Of a stretch of DNA of 64,000 nt, positions 8,058 through 16,965 are shown piece after piece. The position numbers and the translations under genes were made by a program. Origin of the DNA: Prosthecobacter debontii (GTDB lineage: Bacteria > Verrucomicrobiota > Verrucomicrobiia > Verrucomicrobiales > Verrucomicrobiaceae); NCBI GenBank assembly GCA_945869695.1, contig CAMBPV010000001.1, forward strand, positions 62,001 to 126,000, written 5' to 3'. Each line of letters begins with the position of its first letter. Positions within the stretch are counted from its first letter, which is position 1. The notes beneath the pieces were generated by a model. The model made no database searches, was not told where the DNA came from, and saw nothing but the letters and a program-made list of their open reading frames with translations.

Positions 8058-9269
8058 TCACGGTCTCGCGGCACGAAGGATGCCTGCCGCTTTGTGAAGC
8101 GTCTCCTCATACTCGCGTTCTGGGACGGAGTCCGCGACGATGCCGGAGCCGACCTGGAAGCTGATCTCACCGCCTTTTTTCACCGCCGTGCGGATGGCGA
8201 TGCTGAATTGACTCTGCCCATTAAATCCGAAGTAACCAATGGCTCCCGTGTAAATTCCGCGTGGCGTCTTCTCCAATTCCTGAATGATATCCAGCGCGCG
8301 TTTCTTCGGCGCACCACTGATCGAACCGCCGGGAAAACAAGCGGCCAATGCCGAGACGTGATCGATTCCCAGCTTCAGCGTTCCCTTCACTGTCGAAACC
8401 AAATGATGCACCTGCGCAAAACTTTCGACCGCCCATAACTCGGGAACAAAAACACTCCCAAAATCACAGACCTGACCCAAGTCGTTCCTCTCCAGATCGG
8501 TGATCATGAGAAGCTCGGCACGCTCTTTTTCAGAGCCGAGAAGCTCCACGGCAGATTGTGCATCCTGATCTGAATCCGCAGGAAATCGGGGCCTCGTTCC
8601 TTTGATCGGACGGGTGAGAATCTCCCGACCGTTCATTTTCAAAAAGCACTCGGGCGAAGCCGAAAAAAGCGTGACTCCATCCAGATCCAGGTAGGCGGAA
8701 AACGGCGCGGGCGAGACGGCGCGTAGTCTCTGGTAGAAACCAAGCGAGTCACCCGCTGCCGGCCAGTCGGCCGACCAAGGGTAGGATAAATTGACCTGAT
8801 AAATATCCCCGGCTGCGATGTAGTCGCGAGCACGATCAACCGCCACCAAGAAGTCCTGCCTGCTGAGCATCGACTGGAAGTCCAAAGCGGGAGAGAACCT
8901 TGCAGGCGGCGTGTTTTTCACGCCCCGAGCCCGCAGTCCGCTGGGATCATGCCAAGTCCCGGAATCATGCTCATACACCGCACAAGCCGGATAGAGACCA
9001 AGAGAGAATGCACCGTCGAAACCGATCCAACCAAAAAGGCCCCCATCCGGAATCGGCCCCCAGTCCGAATGCGGTTTTGCGTGCTCGGCGAGGCAAGACC
9101 GGATCCTCTCAGCGGCCTCGGAAAGATTACCCGTTAGGATTTCAGTGGGTGCCGCAGCGAGAATTGAGAGAGCGCCGACCCCTGATTCTGAGCTATCCAG
9201 CCAAATCAAGCCGCCCAAATGCTCCAATCGAGCCGCCTGATCAAAAGTTACTGAATTTGCATCAATCAC
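8058..9269 (-). CDS. pabB: Aminodeoxychorismate synthase component I (para-aminobenzoate synthase)
   Basis: Chorismate-binding enzyme that makes 4-amino-4-deoxychorismate for folate synthesis, with an amidotransferase (PabA/TrpG) not found in this window. Family motifs: DYIAAGDIYQVNLS, SASPECFLK, RPIKGTRPR (the Lys of PIKGT marks PabB rather than anthranilate synthase, which has Ala there), ERAELLMITDLERNDLGQV, HHLVSTVKG, FPGGSISGAPKKRA and GSGIVADSVPEREYEET. The frame is open to TTG 9341, but the -35 box of the divergent operon lies inside that extension, and the GTG at 9269 has a GGA-type ribosome-binding site, so I prefer the shorter form; the start remains uncertain. The N-terminal part is shorter than in E. 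coli PabB. Confidence 0.9.
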   Translation of the reverse strand: MIDANSVTFDQAARLEHLGGLIWLDSSESGVGALSILAAAPTEILTGNLSEAAERIRSCLAEHAKPHSDWGPIPDGGLFGWIGFDGAFSLGLYPACAVYEHDSGTWHDPSGLRARGVKNTPPARFSPALDFQSMLSRQDFLVAVDRARDYIAAGDIYQVNLSYPWSADWPAAGDSLGFYQRLRAVSPAPFSAYLDLDGVTLFSASPECFLKMNGREILTRPIKGTRPRFPADSDQDAQSAVELLGSEKERAELLMITDLERNDLGQVCDFGSVFVPELWAVESFAQVHHLVSTVKGTLKLGIDHVSALAACFPGGSISGAPKKRALDIIQELEKTPRGIYTGAIGYFGFNGQSQFSIAIRTAVKKGGEISFQVGSGIVADSVPEREYEETLHKAAGILRAARP

Positions 9270-9331
9270 CTCATTTCCAGACGTCTGTGGACAGGATCCA
9301 GACGCAGGAATGCAGCAAGTTTCGTGAACTA

Positions 9332-9360
9332 TTGACACCAAGGTGCCAAAACCGTACCAT
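9332..9360 (+). promoter_or_regulatory. Sigma-70-type promoter for the 9378-13406 operon
   Basis: A consensus -35 box TTGACA (9332-9337) is followed by a 17-base spacer and a -10-like TACCAT (9355-9360, four of six consensus bases). The predicted start site would be about 10 bases before the ATG at 9378, leaving a very short leader. It lies in the tight gap between the divergent pabB gene and this operon. Confidence 0.6.
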
Positions 9361-9377
9361 AGGCAGCCCTGACATCA

Positions 9378-10520
9378 ATGCCGGCTGCAAATCCCATCCT
9401 CACACCCGACCGCGGAAAGGCACATTCCGTGGCGATGGCCGTGCTCTGCGGCTTGGCCGCTGTTCAGGTGTCCGCCATGGCCCGGGCCGTTTGGCTGGCC
9501 AAATACCGGGCCGCGCAGACCTCGGAAACGACGCCTGCGCAAGGACCTACCCCGGGTGCTCCCCTCGGGCCACCTCCCATCCCGATGGCGGTCACCGCCC
9601 TCATGCCCCCTCCATCCATTCCCGACGGCTCAGAAACGGCCCCAACCGTTCCTGCTCCCGCGGGAAATGCATTCCCTACCCCGCCGACAGGTCCCCCAGT
9701 CACTTCATCGGTCCCGAAGGCCAGTGCTGAGGTGATGGAATTGGTGGAGGTAGCGCAGCAATCCAGACCTCTAGGTGACCTTCAAGGTGCCCTCGAGGCC
9801 CTGCGCAGAGCCGACACACTTTCCCCCGATCACCCCCTGGTCCTTCTCGAAATGGCACAGACCTATGACCAAATGGGACTGACCGAAAAAGCCTTGGCCG
9901 CTTGGACAAAACTCCAAGCCATGGGACCCCAAGCCGGGGAAGGCTATTCCCGCGCAGCCCAACGCCTGGGCACTTCAGGTGCCTCCGCTATTGATGCCGG
10001 CGCGGCCACGCTTTCTCCAGCCACTGGGCTCACCACGCCTTCGGCCACCAAGCCCCTCGATGCTTCCAAAACACTGGGGCTCGGCCCCTGCGAAGTCATG
10101 CGTGACCCCGCCATTTCCAGAGGTGAGCGTCTCACCCTTCGCATTCCCATTCTCAGTCAACCCGGTCAAGCCATCGACCCCAGCGCAGTGGACATCAATG
10201 TGTTCTTCTTCGACATGGTCAATGGAGAGCGGGTGGAGCAGACCAAAGCGGATGTCCCCGTCAATTCATGGGTCCAAGCCCCCGTGGACTGGACCGAAGG
10301 CAGCGAGCTCCTCGACGTCGTTTACTTCATGCCTGAAACCTTGGACGCAGCTGCACTCCGCAGTCAGGGCGTCCGCAAATACCACGGCTACATCGTGAAA
10401 CTTTATTACCAAAACAAACTTCAAGACACCGTCATGGAGCCCGCCTCCTTGCAGAACTTTGGAAGCAGCAGTTCGTTCTCGGGCGCTGGGAATCCTCTGC
10501 TACCACCCGTGGGTCGATAA
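9378..10520 (+). CDS. Membrane-anchored TPR protein with proline-rich linker, function unknown
   Basis: 380 residues. A hydrophobic segment near residues 15-36 (VAMAVLCGLAAVQVSAMA) suggests an N-terminal anchor. It is followed by a Pro/Thr/Ala-rich low-complexity linker (about 45-112), one or two TPR-like helical pairs (about 115-205, with GDLQGALEALRRADTLSPDH and MGLTEKALAAWTKLQAMGP), and a C-terminal beta-rich domain (about 235-370, including SAVDINVFFFDMVNGERV and DVVYFMPETLD). I do not recognise the C-terminal domain by name. It is the first gene of a three-gene operon: its stop codon touches the ATG of the receiver/pseudokinase/FGE-like gene. A scaffold or sensing role with the downstream protein is inferred from that context only. 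Confidence 0.7.
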   Translation: MPAANPILTPDRGKAHSVAMAVLCGLAAVQVSAMARAVWLAKYRAAQTSETTPAQGPTPGAPLGPPPIPMAVTALMPPPSIPDGSETAPTVPAPAGNAFPTPPTGPPVTSSVPKASAEVMELVEVAQQSRPLGDLQGALEALRRADTLSPDHPLVLLEMAQTYDQMGLTEKALAAWTKLQAMGPQAGEGYSRAAQRLGTSGASAIDAGAATLSPATGLTTPSATKPLDASKTLGLGPCEVMRDPAISRGERLTLRIPILSQPGQAIDPSAVDINVFFFDMVNGERVEQTKADVPVNSWVQAPVDWTEGSELLDVVYFMPETLDAAALRSQGVRKYHGYIVKLYYQNKLQDTVMEPASLQNFGSSSSFSGAGNPLLPPVGR

Positions 10521-12464
10521 ATGAGCGCCATGGTTGTTCTACTTGTTGATTCAAACGCTCCCGCGCGGAGCGCACGTGCCGCGGCCATGGAGCAGCAGGG
10601 CTGGCGTGTCTTTCACGCAGACGGTGAAAAGTCCGCCTCTGCTTGGCTGAACCAAGCGGCGTCCCTCAATCTCCTGATCACTGAGGCCATCTTTGATGCC
10701 AGTTCCACGGGCTTTCAGCTCCGGGACTTCGTGCAAAAAAAATTCGCCGGCGCGAAGATCGTTTTCACCACCCGCTATGACCTCGCTGGATACGAAAGTC
10801 AGGTCAAGGACACGCCGGTGGTGATCGATAAACCCCTGTCCGCAGAGGAGTTGGTTTCGAAGGTCGCGGCATTTGTCACCACCGGCCCAGCCTCGCACCA
10901 GCCACCGCTTCTTCCGGCCGGCACCATGCTGGGAAACAATCAAATCATCGACCGGCTTTACACCGAGCGGGAAGCTGAAACCTACCGAGCCCTTCAACGC
11001 GCCGTGCAGAGACAGGTGGCCATGGTCGTGCTCAAGCCTGAACTCCTAGGAAAGCCTGAGGTGCTTCAAGAGTTTAAGGAACGTGAGCGGATCAAAGCAT
11101 CGGTCAATCACCCGCGGATCGCTCCCTTGTTTGAAGCAGGTGTTGAAAACGGCTGGCACTACTACACGCGAGAAATGCCGCCGGGGCGTTCACTTGAGCA
11201 AGTGCAGGCCGAAGGCACTCCACTGGGAGAGCGTGCGACGGTGGATGCCCTCTTCGGCGTAGCCGATGCGATGAATTATGCTATCGAACGCGGACTCCAC
11301 TACCGCAGCCTCGGCGCTCGGGATATTTACATCAGCACCGAAAATCAATCGAGCATCGTCAACATCGTGCGTCCTGCGATTGATACTCCCCGGGACCAAA
11401 AGTCCGATGTGAGTGCTCTTTTGTCCATGTTCCGACCTGTCGTTTCAGAAGGTAAAGCCAGAGGCCTTCTGCAATCTCTGACTGAAGATGCGCACGACTG
11501 GGCCGGATTGCTCACCGCACTGACCGAACTCCGAGAGGGCATGAGAGACCGCAGCGTCATTCGGAAAGCCGAGGCAGCGGAACTCATCGCGCCGACCCGT
11601 CCTGAAGGCTCGAAGTCCAATATCTTTCTCTGGGTTCTGGGAACTGTGTCCCTCTTCGCCGCAGCATGGCTGGGAGGATTTGCTGGCAAGGGTTATCAGC
11701 CACCACCCCGAGCGCATACCTCTGAAATGATTGAGATTCCTGCCGGAGAATTCACCTATCAACAACGTGAACGAAAAACTCTTCCTGCCTTCTTCATCAG
11801 CAAATATGAGGTCACGGTCGGGGAGTACGCTACGTTTTTGGAGGCGCTCAAAAAAGCCAAGCCCGGTCAATTTGACCACCCCGAACAACCGAACACCAAA
11901 AAAGACCACACCCCCGAGAGCTGGAAACAATTTTACGCGGCAGCAGCCACAGGTGCGTTGGTCAATGGTCAGGCTATCGATCTAGACTCACCCATCTCCC
12001 GCGTTGACTGGTGGGATGCCTATGCTTACGCGAAGTGGAAGGGCCAACGCCTACCCACCGAATTGGAGTGGGAAAAAGCGGCACGAGGACCGACCGGACT
12101 GGTTTTCCCCTGGGGCAATGACCCCAATCCCGCAGCAGCAAACCTCGGTGACGACTACGACCCCAAAGGCCTGACTGGAGGTGCGACAGATGGATTCAGT
12201 TTATGGGCACCTGTCAGAAAAATCGCCAAGGATGTGACTGCCACGGGTGTCGTGGGCCTGGCTGGCAATGTTGAAGAGTGGACATCCTCCTGGGCGACCC
12301 ACCCTGAACTCCCAGATGTCCGCGTGCCCGTCGTTCGGGGTGGACACTTCGGTCTAAAATCAAGCGCCCAACTGCTCACTCGCCGCTACTTTGCAGACTC
12401 TGCCTCTGAGGATGCTCTCGCGCGTGGATTCCGCACCGCTTCGGATCTTCCCCCAACGCCTTAA
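10521..12464 (+). CDS. Pseudo-receiver / pseudokinase / TM / FGE-like fusion protein
   Basis: 647 residues in four parts. (1) Residues 1-122, receiver-like: Asp10, Thr83/84 and Lys104 (VIDKP) are kept, but the phosphoacceptor position (LLITEAIFD) is Glu55. (2) Residues ~133-330, Ser/Thr kinase-like: the ATP-binding Lys is present (MVVLKPE, Lys172), but the catalytic loop reads HYRSLGARDIYI, so the HRD Asp is Ser263 and the loop Asn is Asp268; no DFG motif is visible. (3) A membrane helix at ~367-386. (4) Residues ~400-647, formylglycine-generating-enzyme (SUMF)-like: IEIPAGEF, ISKYEVTVGEYATFLEAL, LPTELEWEKAARG, GLAGNVEEWTSS, but with no Cys where the maturase has its catalytic pair. The sensor would be cytoplasmic and the FGE-like domain outside. 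Kinase-FGE fusions are known in the related Chlamydiae (Pkn1). Probably a regulatory scaffold, not an enzyme. Confidence 0.82.
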   Translation: MSAMVVLLVDSNAPARSARAAAMEQQGWRVFHADGEKSASAWLNQAASLNLLITEAIFDASSTGFQLRDFVQKKFAGAKIVFTTRYDLAGYESQVKDTPVVIDKPLSAEELVSKVAAFVTTGPASHQPPLLPAGTMLGNNQIIDRLYTEREAETYRALQRAVQRQVAMVVLKPELLGKPEVLQEFKERERIKASVNHPRIAPLFEAGVENGWHYYTREMPPGRSLEQVQAEGTPLGERATVDALFGVADAMNYAIERGLHYRSLGARDIYISTENQSSIVNIVRPAIDTPRDQKSDVSALLSMFRPVVSEGKARGLLQSLTEDAHDWAGLLTALTELREGMRDRSVIRKAEAAELIAPTRPEGSKSNIFLWVLGTVSLFAAAWLGGFAGKGYQPPPRAHTSEMIEIPAGEFTYQQRERKTLPAFFISKYEVTVGEYATFLEALKKAKPGQFDHPEQPNTKKDHTPESWKQFYAAAATGALVNGQAIDLDSPISRVDWWDAYAYAKWKGQRLPTELEWEKAARGPTGLVFPWGNDPNPAAANLGDDYDPKGLTGGATDGFSLWAPVRKIAKDVTATGVVGLAGNVEEWTSSWATHPELPDVRVPVVRGGHFGLKSSAQLLTRRYFADSASEDALARGFRTASDLPPTP

Positions 12465-12485
12465 CTCAAATTCATACACGGTCCT

Positions 12486-13406
12486 ATGAAAAGCCCAATC
12501 TCATTCACTGCATCCGCGACGAGCCTATTCAAATGGGGGTATCCCGCTTGGTGCTTCCTTTTGGTCTTCATTGCCCTTACCCCCTTAGCCCAAGGGCAAT
12601 TCGCCACCAACCTATCTTTGCCGAAGACGAACTTCCTTTCTCACGAGCCCCTGATGGCGACGGTGACCCTCTCCAACCGATCAGGCGGCGATATTGTCAT
12701 GACTGGCTCGGCGTTGGCCAACTGGCTGACCTTTGAAGTCACGGACGTGAACGGACGCTCGCTTCCTTCGATTGGGCTGGCGCAGCAGAAACCCTTCATC
12801 TTCAAAGCGGGAACCACGATCGCGGAAAAAGTGAGAGTGTCTGATCACTACGGTGTCACCGAGCTGGGAGCTTATGGAATCACGGCCAACATTTACCACC
12901 CACCCACCAAACAGTTCTACACCTCGAATCGTTTGCGTTTTAATGTCATGGATGCCAAGCCCTTCTGGGAGCAACCCATCGGCATCCCCGCCGGTTTTCC
13001 GGATGCGGGACGCATCCGTCGCTATTCTCTCGTGCTCTTCCGGGACGTGGAACGCTCAAACATGTACTTCCGTTTCACGGATGACAAGTCCGCTCAAACC
13101 CTAGCCACTTATGAACTTGGCCCCTGCTCCGTCTCCGTGGATCCCACAGCGACTCTGGACAGTGACAATAAACTGCACACGCTCTTCATGGCCATGCCCA
13201 AGCTCTATTGCTATGTCATCATCGCACCCGACGGAAAACTGAAGAAGCGCGAATATTACAAGATGACCGAGACAAGCCGTCCTGCAATGGTGGCGAGTGG
13301 CGATGGCTCGGTCTCAATCCAAGGGGGGCTCTTTTTTGACCCCTCAGCACCGGAGCCCGCCAAAAAGAAAAGTCGGCCCGTCTCCGAGCGCCCTCCTGGC
13401 TTGTAA
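12486..13406 (+). CDS. Secreted protein of unknown function, third gene of the pseudokinase operon
   Basis: 306 residues. An N-terminal hydrophobic segment (about 17-37, YPAWCFLLVFIALTPLA, followed by QGQ) looks like a signal peptide. The mature part is beta-rich: an early Ig-like segment (FLSHEPLMATVTLSNRSGGDIVM...), then a second segment with SLVLFRDVERSNMYFRFTD and LHTLFMAMPKLYCYVIIAPDG, and a Lys/Pro-rich C-terminus. I do not recognise the family. It starts 21 bases after the fusion gene and is probably translated from the same message. Its secretion, with an extracytoplasmic FGE-like domain next door, suggests the two meet outside the cytoplasm. Its stop codon directly abuts that of the convergent MFS gene. 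Confidence 0.65.
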   Translation: MKSPISFTASATSLFKWGYPAWCFLLVFIALTPLAQGQFATNLSLPKTNFLSHEPLMATVTLSNRSGGDIVMTGSALANWLTFEVTDVNGRSLPSIGLAQQKPFIFKAGTTIAEKVRVSDHYGVTELGAYGITANIYHPPTKQFYTSNRLRFNVMDAKPFWEQPIGIPAGFPDAGRIRRYSLVLFRDVERSNMYFRFTDDKSAQTLATYELGPCSVSVDPTATLDSDNKLHTLFMAMPKLYCYVIIAPDGKLKKREYYKMTETSRPAMVASGDGSVSIQGGLFFDPSAPEPAKKKSRPVSERPPGL

Positions 13407-14705
13407 TCAGTCGTCCTCAGCTTGAATGACCACCTTTTCGGCATTGACGAAAAGGGCAGCCACCCCCGCAAGCACAAAGGCCACGGCACAAAGCCACACG
13501 CCTTCATGGTAGTCGTTATTGGTATCGTAGAGTTTGAGCGTCTTGGTGAAGAGCAGAGGCAGAATGGCCGCCCCGAAATTTCCCCACATGTTTGACCAGC
13601 CAAACAACTGCGCCTGATGCTTTCCGCTAATGTCCTGCATGGTCGTCCACATGGCAGGAAGGCCGATGTCAGCAAAAAAAGCCACCATTCCAAAGGCCAC
13701 GGCCATTCCCCAGGGAGAATCAGTCCATAGGGCAAGAAGATAACACCCGGCAGCGGCAAACTTTGTCAACGACATGGGGAGTGAGCGCCCCAGCCGCTTT
13801 CCCCAGCGGCGTGTGATTAAATCGGTCACTGCACCTCCCAATGGCAAAGCCAAAATGCCGATCGAAAGCGCCGCCGTCGTGATCCAGCCAGCCATCCGAT
13901 CATCTAGGTGCATGACCTTTTTCAAATAGTCCGAGAGAGACAAGACCAAGAAGGCCCATCCGATATTCGTGAAGAATTGGACCGCATTGGCCAACCATAA
14001 ATTTCCACTCGCCAATGCTGCAGCGAGAGGAAACCGACGCGGCGGATCTTTTGCTGGCAAAAACGCTCCTCTGCCCTCAGCCAGCAGATCAATCTCAGCC
14101 GCATTGCAGCTCGGATGAAGGCGCGGATGCTCACGGAAAACATGCCAGTAACCCAGCGCCACCACCACACCCATTCCGCCATAGATCCAACCTGCGTAGC
14201 GCCAATCACCCGCCTGCAAAATCACAAAAGCCGTCAACCCCGGTGCCACGGCCCCACCCACACGCCCACCCCAGGAAATGAAGCTGCTCGCCAGTCCGCG
14301 CCCTTCCACATGCGCCCATCGAGTGAGAAGACCACTGCTCGCCGGATAGTAACCCGCCTCCGCCAATCCGCAGAGGAGTCGGGCAAAAAATAAGGTGATA
14401 AAACCCGTCGAAAAACTTGTCGCCGCCGTGAACAATGACCACGCAGCGATGTAAACAGTGATCAGCACCCGGGTGCCAAATCGGTCGCTTAACCAACCCG
14501 CCGGCACTTGAAACAATGCGTAGGCCCAAAAAAACGCACCCTTGATCCAGTCGACCTGCCAAGTCTCCAAATGAACGTTTTTTTGAAACGAATCTGATCC
14601 AATGATGTTAGCGAGGCAGATCCGATCCAGATACATGATGAATGCCACCACCGTTGCCATCGAGAGAATCGAAAAGCGAACCTTTGTGGGTTGAGTATTC
14701 TCCAT
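13407..14705 (-). CDS. MFS transporter, ACS family (hexuronate/galactonate-type)
   Basis: 432 residues, about 12 membrane helices. Early residues VAFIMYLDRICLANII and the loop AGWLSDRFGTRVLI match the major facilitator signature (G-x-x-x-D-R-x-G), and the helix pattern with AEAGYYPASSGLLTRW is that of the anion:cation symporter family, which imports sugar acids such as hexuronates or galactonate by proton symport. The exact substrate cannot be read from sequence. ATG at 14705 (MENTQPTK) gives a normal N-terminus; the frame is open 12 codons further. It is transcribed away from the prolyl oligopeptidase gene, with a 131-base divergent gap between them. Confidence 0.85.
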   Translation of the reverse strand: MENTQPTKVRFSILSMATVVAFIMYLDRICLANIIGSDSFQKNVHLETWQVDWIKGAFFWAYALFQVPAGWLSDRFGTRVLITVYIAAWSLFTAATSFSTGFITLFFARLLCGLAEAGYYPASSGLLTRWAHVEGRGLASSFISWGGRVGGAVAPGLTAFVILQAGDWRYAGWIYGGMGVVVALGYWHVFREHPRLHPSCNAAEIDLLAEGRGAFLPAKDPPRRFPLAAALASGNLWLANAVQFFTNIGWAFLVLSLSDYLKKVMHLDDRMAGWITTAALSIGILALPLGGAVTDLITRRWGKRLGRSLPMSLTKFAAAGCYLLALWTDSPWGMAVAFGMVAFFADIGLPAMWTTMQDISGKHQAQLFGWSNMWGNFGAAILPLLFTKTLKLYDTNNDYHEGVWLCAVAFVLAGVAALFVNAEKVVIQAEDD

Positions 14706-14836
14706 GGTTAGAATCAGAAAACGGAAGCAGATATTACGCACAGATGGAGCATCCCTTGCGGTCGGCTACTACTTCCTGCTGATTAATGTGAGATTCAGGT
14801 GCAGAGAGAGATTCACTAAGCTAAACGTCGAGCCTC

Positions 14837-16957
14837 ATGAAGCCCACCACCGTAGCCCTGCTTCTTACCTTTGTGCCCATGCCACTCTTTGCAGCTGATT
14901 CGAAGCCTCTGAAATATCCAGCCACCCAAAAAGGCACAGTCAGTGATGACTACCATGGCCGCAAGATCGCTGATCCCTTCCGCTGGCTCGAGGATGACAA
15001 CTCAGAGGAAACCAAAGCATGGGTGAAGTCCCAGAACGAGGTCACCTTCAGCTACCTCAAAACCCTCCCCAAGCGTGAAGAGATTAAATCGAGACTCACC
15101 AAACTTTGGAACTATGCCCGAGTCGGCAGACCCTTTGAGCAAGGTGGACGCTGGTTTTTCACCCAGAACTCGGGACTTCAAAATCAGTCGGTATTGTATT
15201 CGACCACCTCTCTTGAGGCCAAGCCCGATGTGCTCATCGACCCGAATACCATGTCATCGGATGGCACCGTTTCGCTCACGGACTACACCCCGAGCGAAGA
15301 CGGCAAGCTGCTAGCCTACGCCACCTCCTCAGCAGGCAGCGATTGGAGTGAAGTTCGGATCAGGGACATCGCAAAGGGCGCCGATCTGATGGACCACATA
15401 CGATGGATTAAATTCAGTGGAGTGTCTTGGATGAAGGATGGAAGCGGATTCTTCTACAGCCGCTATGACGCGCCCAAGGCGGGAGCCGCATTGACGGAGA
15501 AGAATGAGTTTCATAAACTTTACTTCCACAAACTCGGCACTCCACAATCCGAGGACGCTTTAATCTACGAGCGCAAAGATCAACCTGAATGGAGCTTCGG
15601 TGGCGGAGTCACAGAGGATGGCAAATACCTCATCATCCAAGTCTGGAAAGGGACGGAACCCAAGAATCGAGTTTTTTTCAAGGAACTCAGCCAGCCTGAA
15701 TCGCCAGTGGTAGAATTGCTCAACGAAGCGGATGCCAAGTACGAGTTTGTTGATAATGACGGCCCGGTTTTTCTTTTCAGGACAAATTTAGATGCGCCTC
15801 GATATCGAGTCATCGGCATCGACACCACGAAACCCAAGAAAGAAAACTGGGTGGAGATTGTGCCACAAGCTAAGGCCATGCTGGATAATGCGACCACAGC
15901 CGGAGGTCAGCTTTTCTGTGAGTATCTTCAAGATGCCAAAAGCGCAGTGCGAAGCTTTGATTTCAAGGGCAAATTCATCCGCGACATCACACTCCCCGGC
16001 ATCGGAACCGCGGGAGGATTCGGGGGACATCGTGAAGACCGAGAGACGTTTTATGTGTTCACCAGTTTCACCGAACCCGGTGCTATTTTCCGCCTGGATC
16101 TCGCCACCGGACAGAGCACCGTTTGGCGCAGGCCCGAGGTGGGATTCGACGGCTCCGCCTTCGAGACAAAACAGGTCTTTTTTCCGAGTAAAGACGGAAC
16201 CCAAATTCCGATGTTCATTGTGCATAAACGCGGCATCGAGCTCGACGGCACCCACCCCACTCTGCTCTACGGCTACGGAGGCTTTAACATCAGTCTCACA
16301 CCGAGCTTCTCCATCCCTCGCGCCGTTTGGCTGGAGATGGGTGGCATCTATGCGATGCCAAACCTCCGAGGTGGAGGCGAGTATGGTGCTGACTGGCATA
16401 GCGCAGGTATCAAGCTGAAGAAGCAAAACGTCTTTGATGACTTCATTGCCGCTGCGGAGTGGCTGATCTCAAAGAAGTTCACCTCGTCGAAAAAGCTAGC
16501 CATCATGGGCGGGAGCAATGGCGGACTACTCGTCGGTGCCTGCATGTCTCAGCGTCCCGATCTCTTTGCCGCTGCACTTCCCGCCGTGGGTGTGATGGAC
16601 ATGCTCCGGTTTCATAAGTTCACCATCGGCTGGGGCTGGAAGAGCGACTACGGGAGTTCCGAGAATCCAGAAGAATTCAAAGCCCTCCTCGCCTATTCTC
16701 CGCTGCACAATCTCAAACCCGGCACTCGCTACCCAGCCACTTTGGTGACCACGGCGGATCATGATGACCGTGTGGTTCCGGCGCACAGTTTTAAATTTGC
16801 AGCTCGGCTCCAGGAATGCCAAGTATCAGATGGCCCTCCCACTTTGATCCGCATCGAGACCAGTGCAGGTCACGGCGCAGGAACTGCCTTAAACAAAGTG
16901 ATCGATGAAACGGCCGACGAGTGGGCCTTTTTGGCCAAAGAACTCGGCCTCAACTGA
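14837..16957 (+). CDS. Secreted prolyl oligopeptidase (family S9A)
   Basis: Serine peptidase cleaving after proline in short peptides; 706 residues, the usual length plus a signal peptide (residues 1-20, ...PLFAADS). The N-terminal YPATQKGTVSDDYHGRKI region and DPFRWLEDDNSEETKAWV are characteristic, a seven-bladed propeller follows, and the C-terminal hydrolase has the nucleophile in GGSNGGLLV (Ser560), the acid in ADHDDRVVP (Asp at 641-644) and His679 in SAGHGAG, almost the same numbering as porcine POP (554/641/680). The signal peptide places it in the periplasm or outside, unlike the cytosolic eukaryotic enzyme. It converges with the TerC-family gene, with only 8 bases between the stops. 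Confidence 0.94.
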   Translation: MKPTTVALLLTFVPMPLFAADSKPLKYPATQKGTVSDDYHGRKIADPFRWLEDDNSEETKAWVKSQNEVTFSYLKTLPKREEIKSRLTKLWNYARVGRPFEQGGRWFFTQNSGLQNQSVLYSTTSLEAKPDVLIDPNTMSSDGTVSLTDYTPSEDGKLLAYATSSAGSDWSEVRIRDIAKGADLMDHIRWIKFSGVSWMKDGSGFFYSRYDAPKAGAALTEKNEFHKLYFHKLGTPQSEDALIYERKDQPEWSFGGGVTEDGKYLIIQVWKGTEPKNRVFFKELSQPESPVVELLNEADAKYEFVDNDGPVFLFRTNLDAPRYRVIGIDTTKPKKENWVEIVPQAKAMLDNATTAGGQLFCEYLQDAKSAVRSFDFKGKFIRDITLPGIGTAGGFGGHREDRETFYVFTSFTEPGAIFRLDLATGQSTVWRRPEVGFDGSAFETKQVFFPSKDGTQIPMFIVHKRGIELDGTHPTLLYGYGGFNISLTPSFSIPRAVWLEMGGIYAMPNLRGGGEYGADWHSAGIKLKKQNVFDDFIAAAEWLISKKFTSSKKLAIMGGSNGGLLVGACMSQRPDLFAAALPAVGVMDMLRFHKFTIGWGWKSDYGSSENPEEFKALLAYSPLHNLKPGTRYPATLVTTADHDDRVVPAHSFKFAARLQECQVSDGPPTLIRIETSAGHGAGTALNKVIDETADEWAFLAKELGLN

Positions 16958-16965
16958 ATTCCCAA

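Noticed and set aside
10521-12464. FGE-like domain as the sulfatase-maturing enzyme for the sulfatase at 700
   Set aside because: No Cys residues at the catalytic positions, and it is fused to signalling-like domains in another operon.
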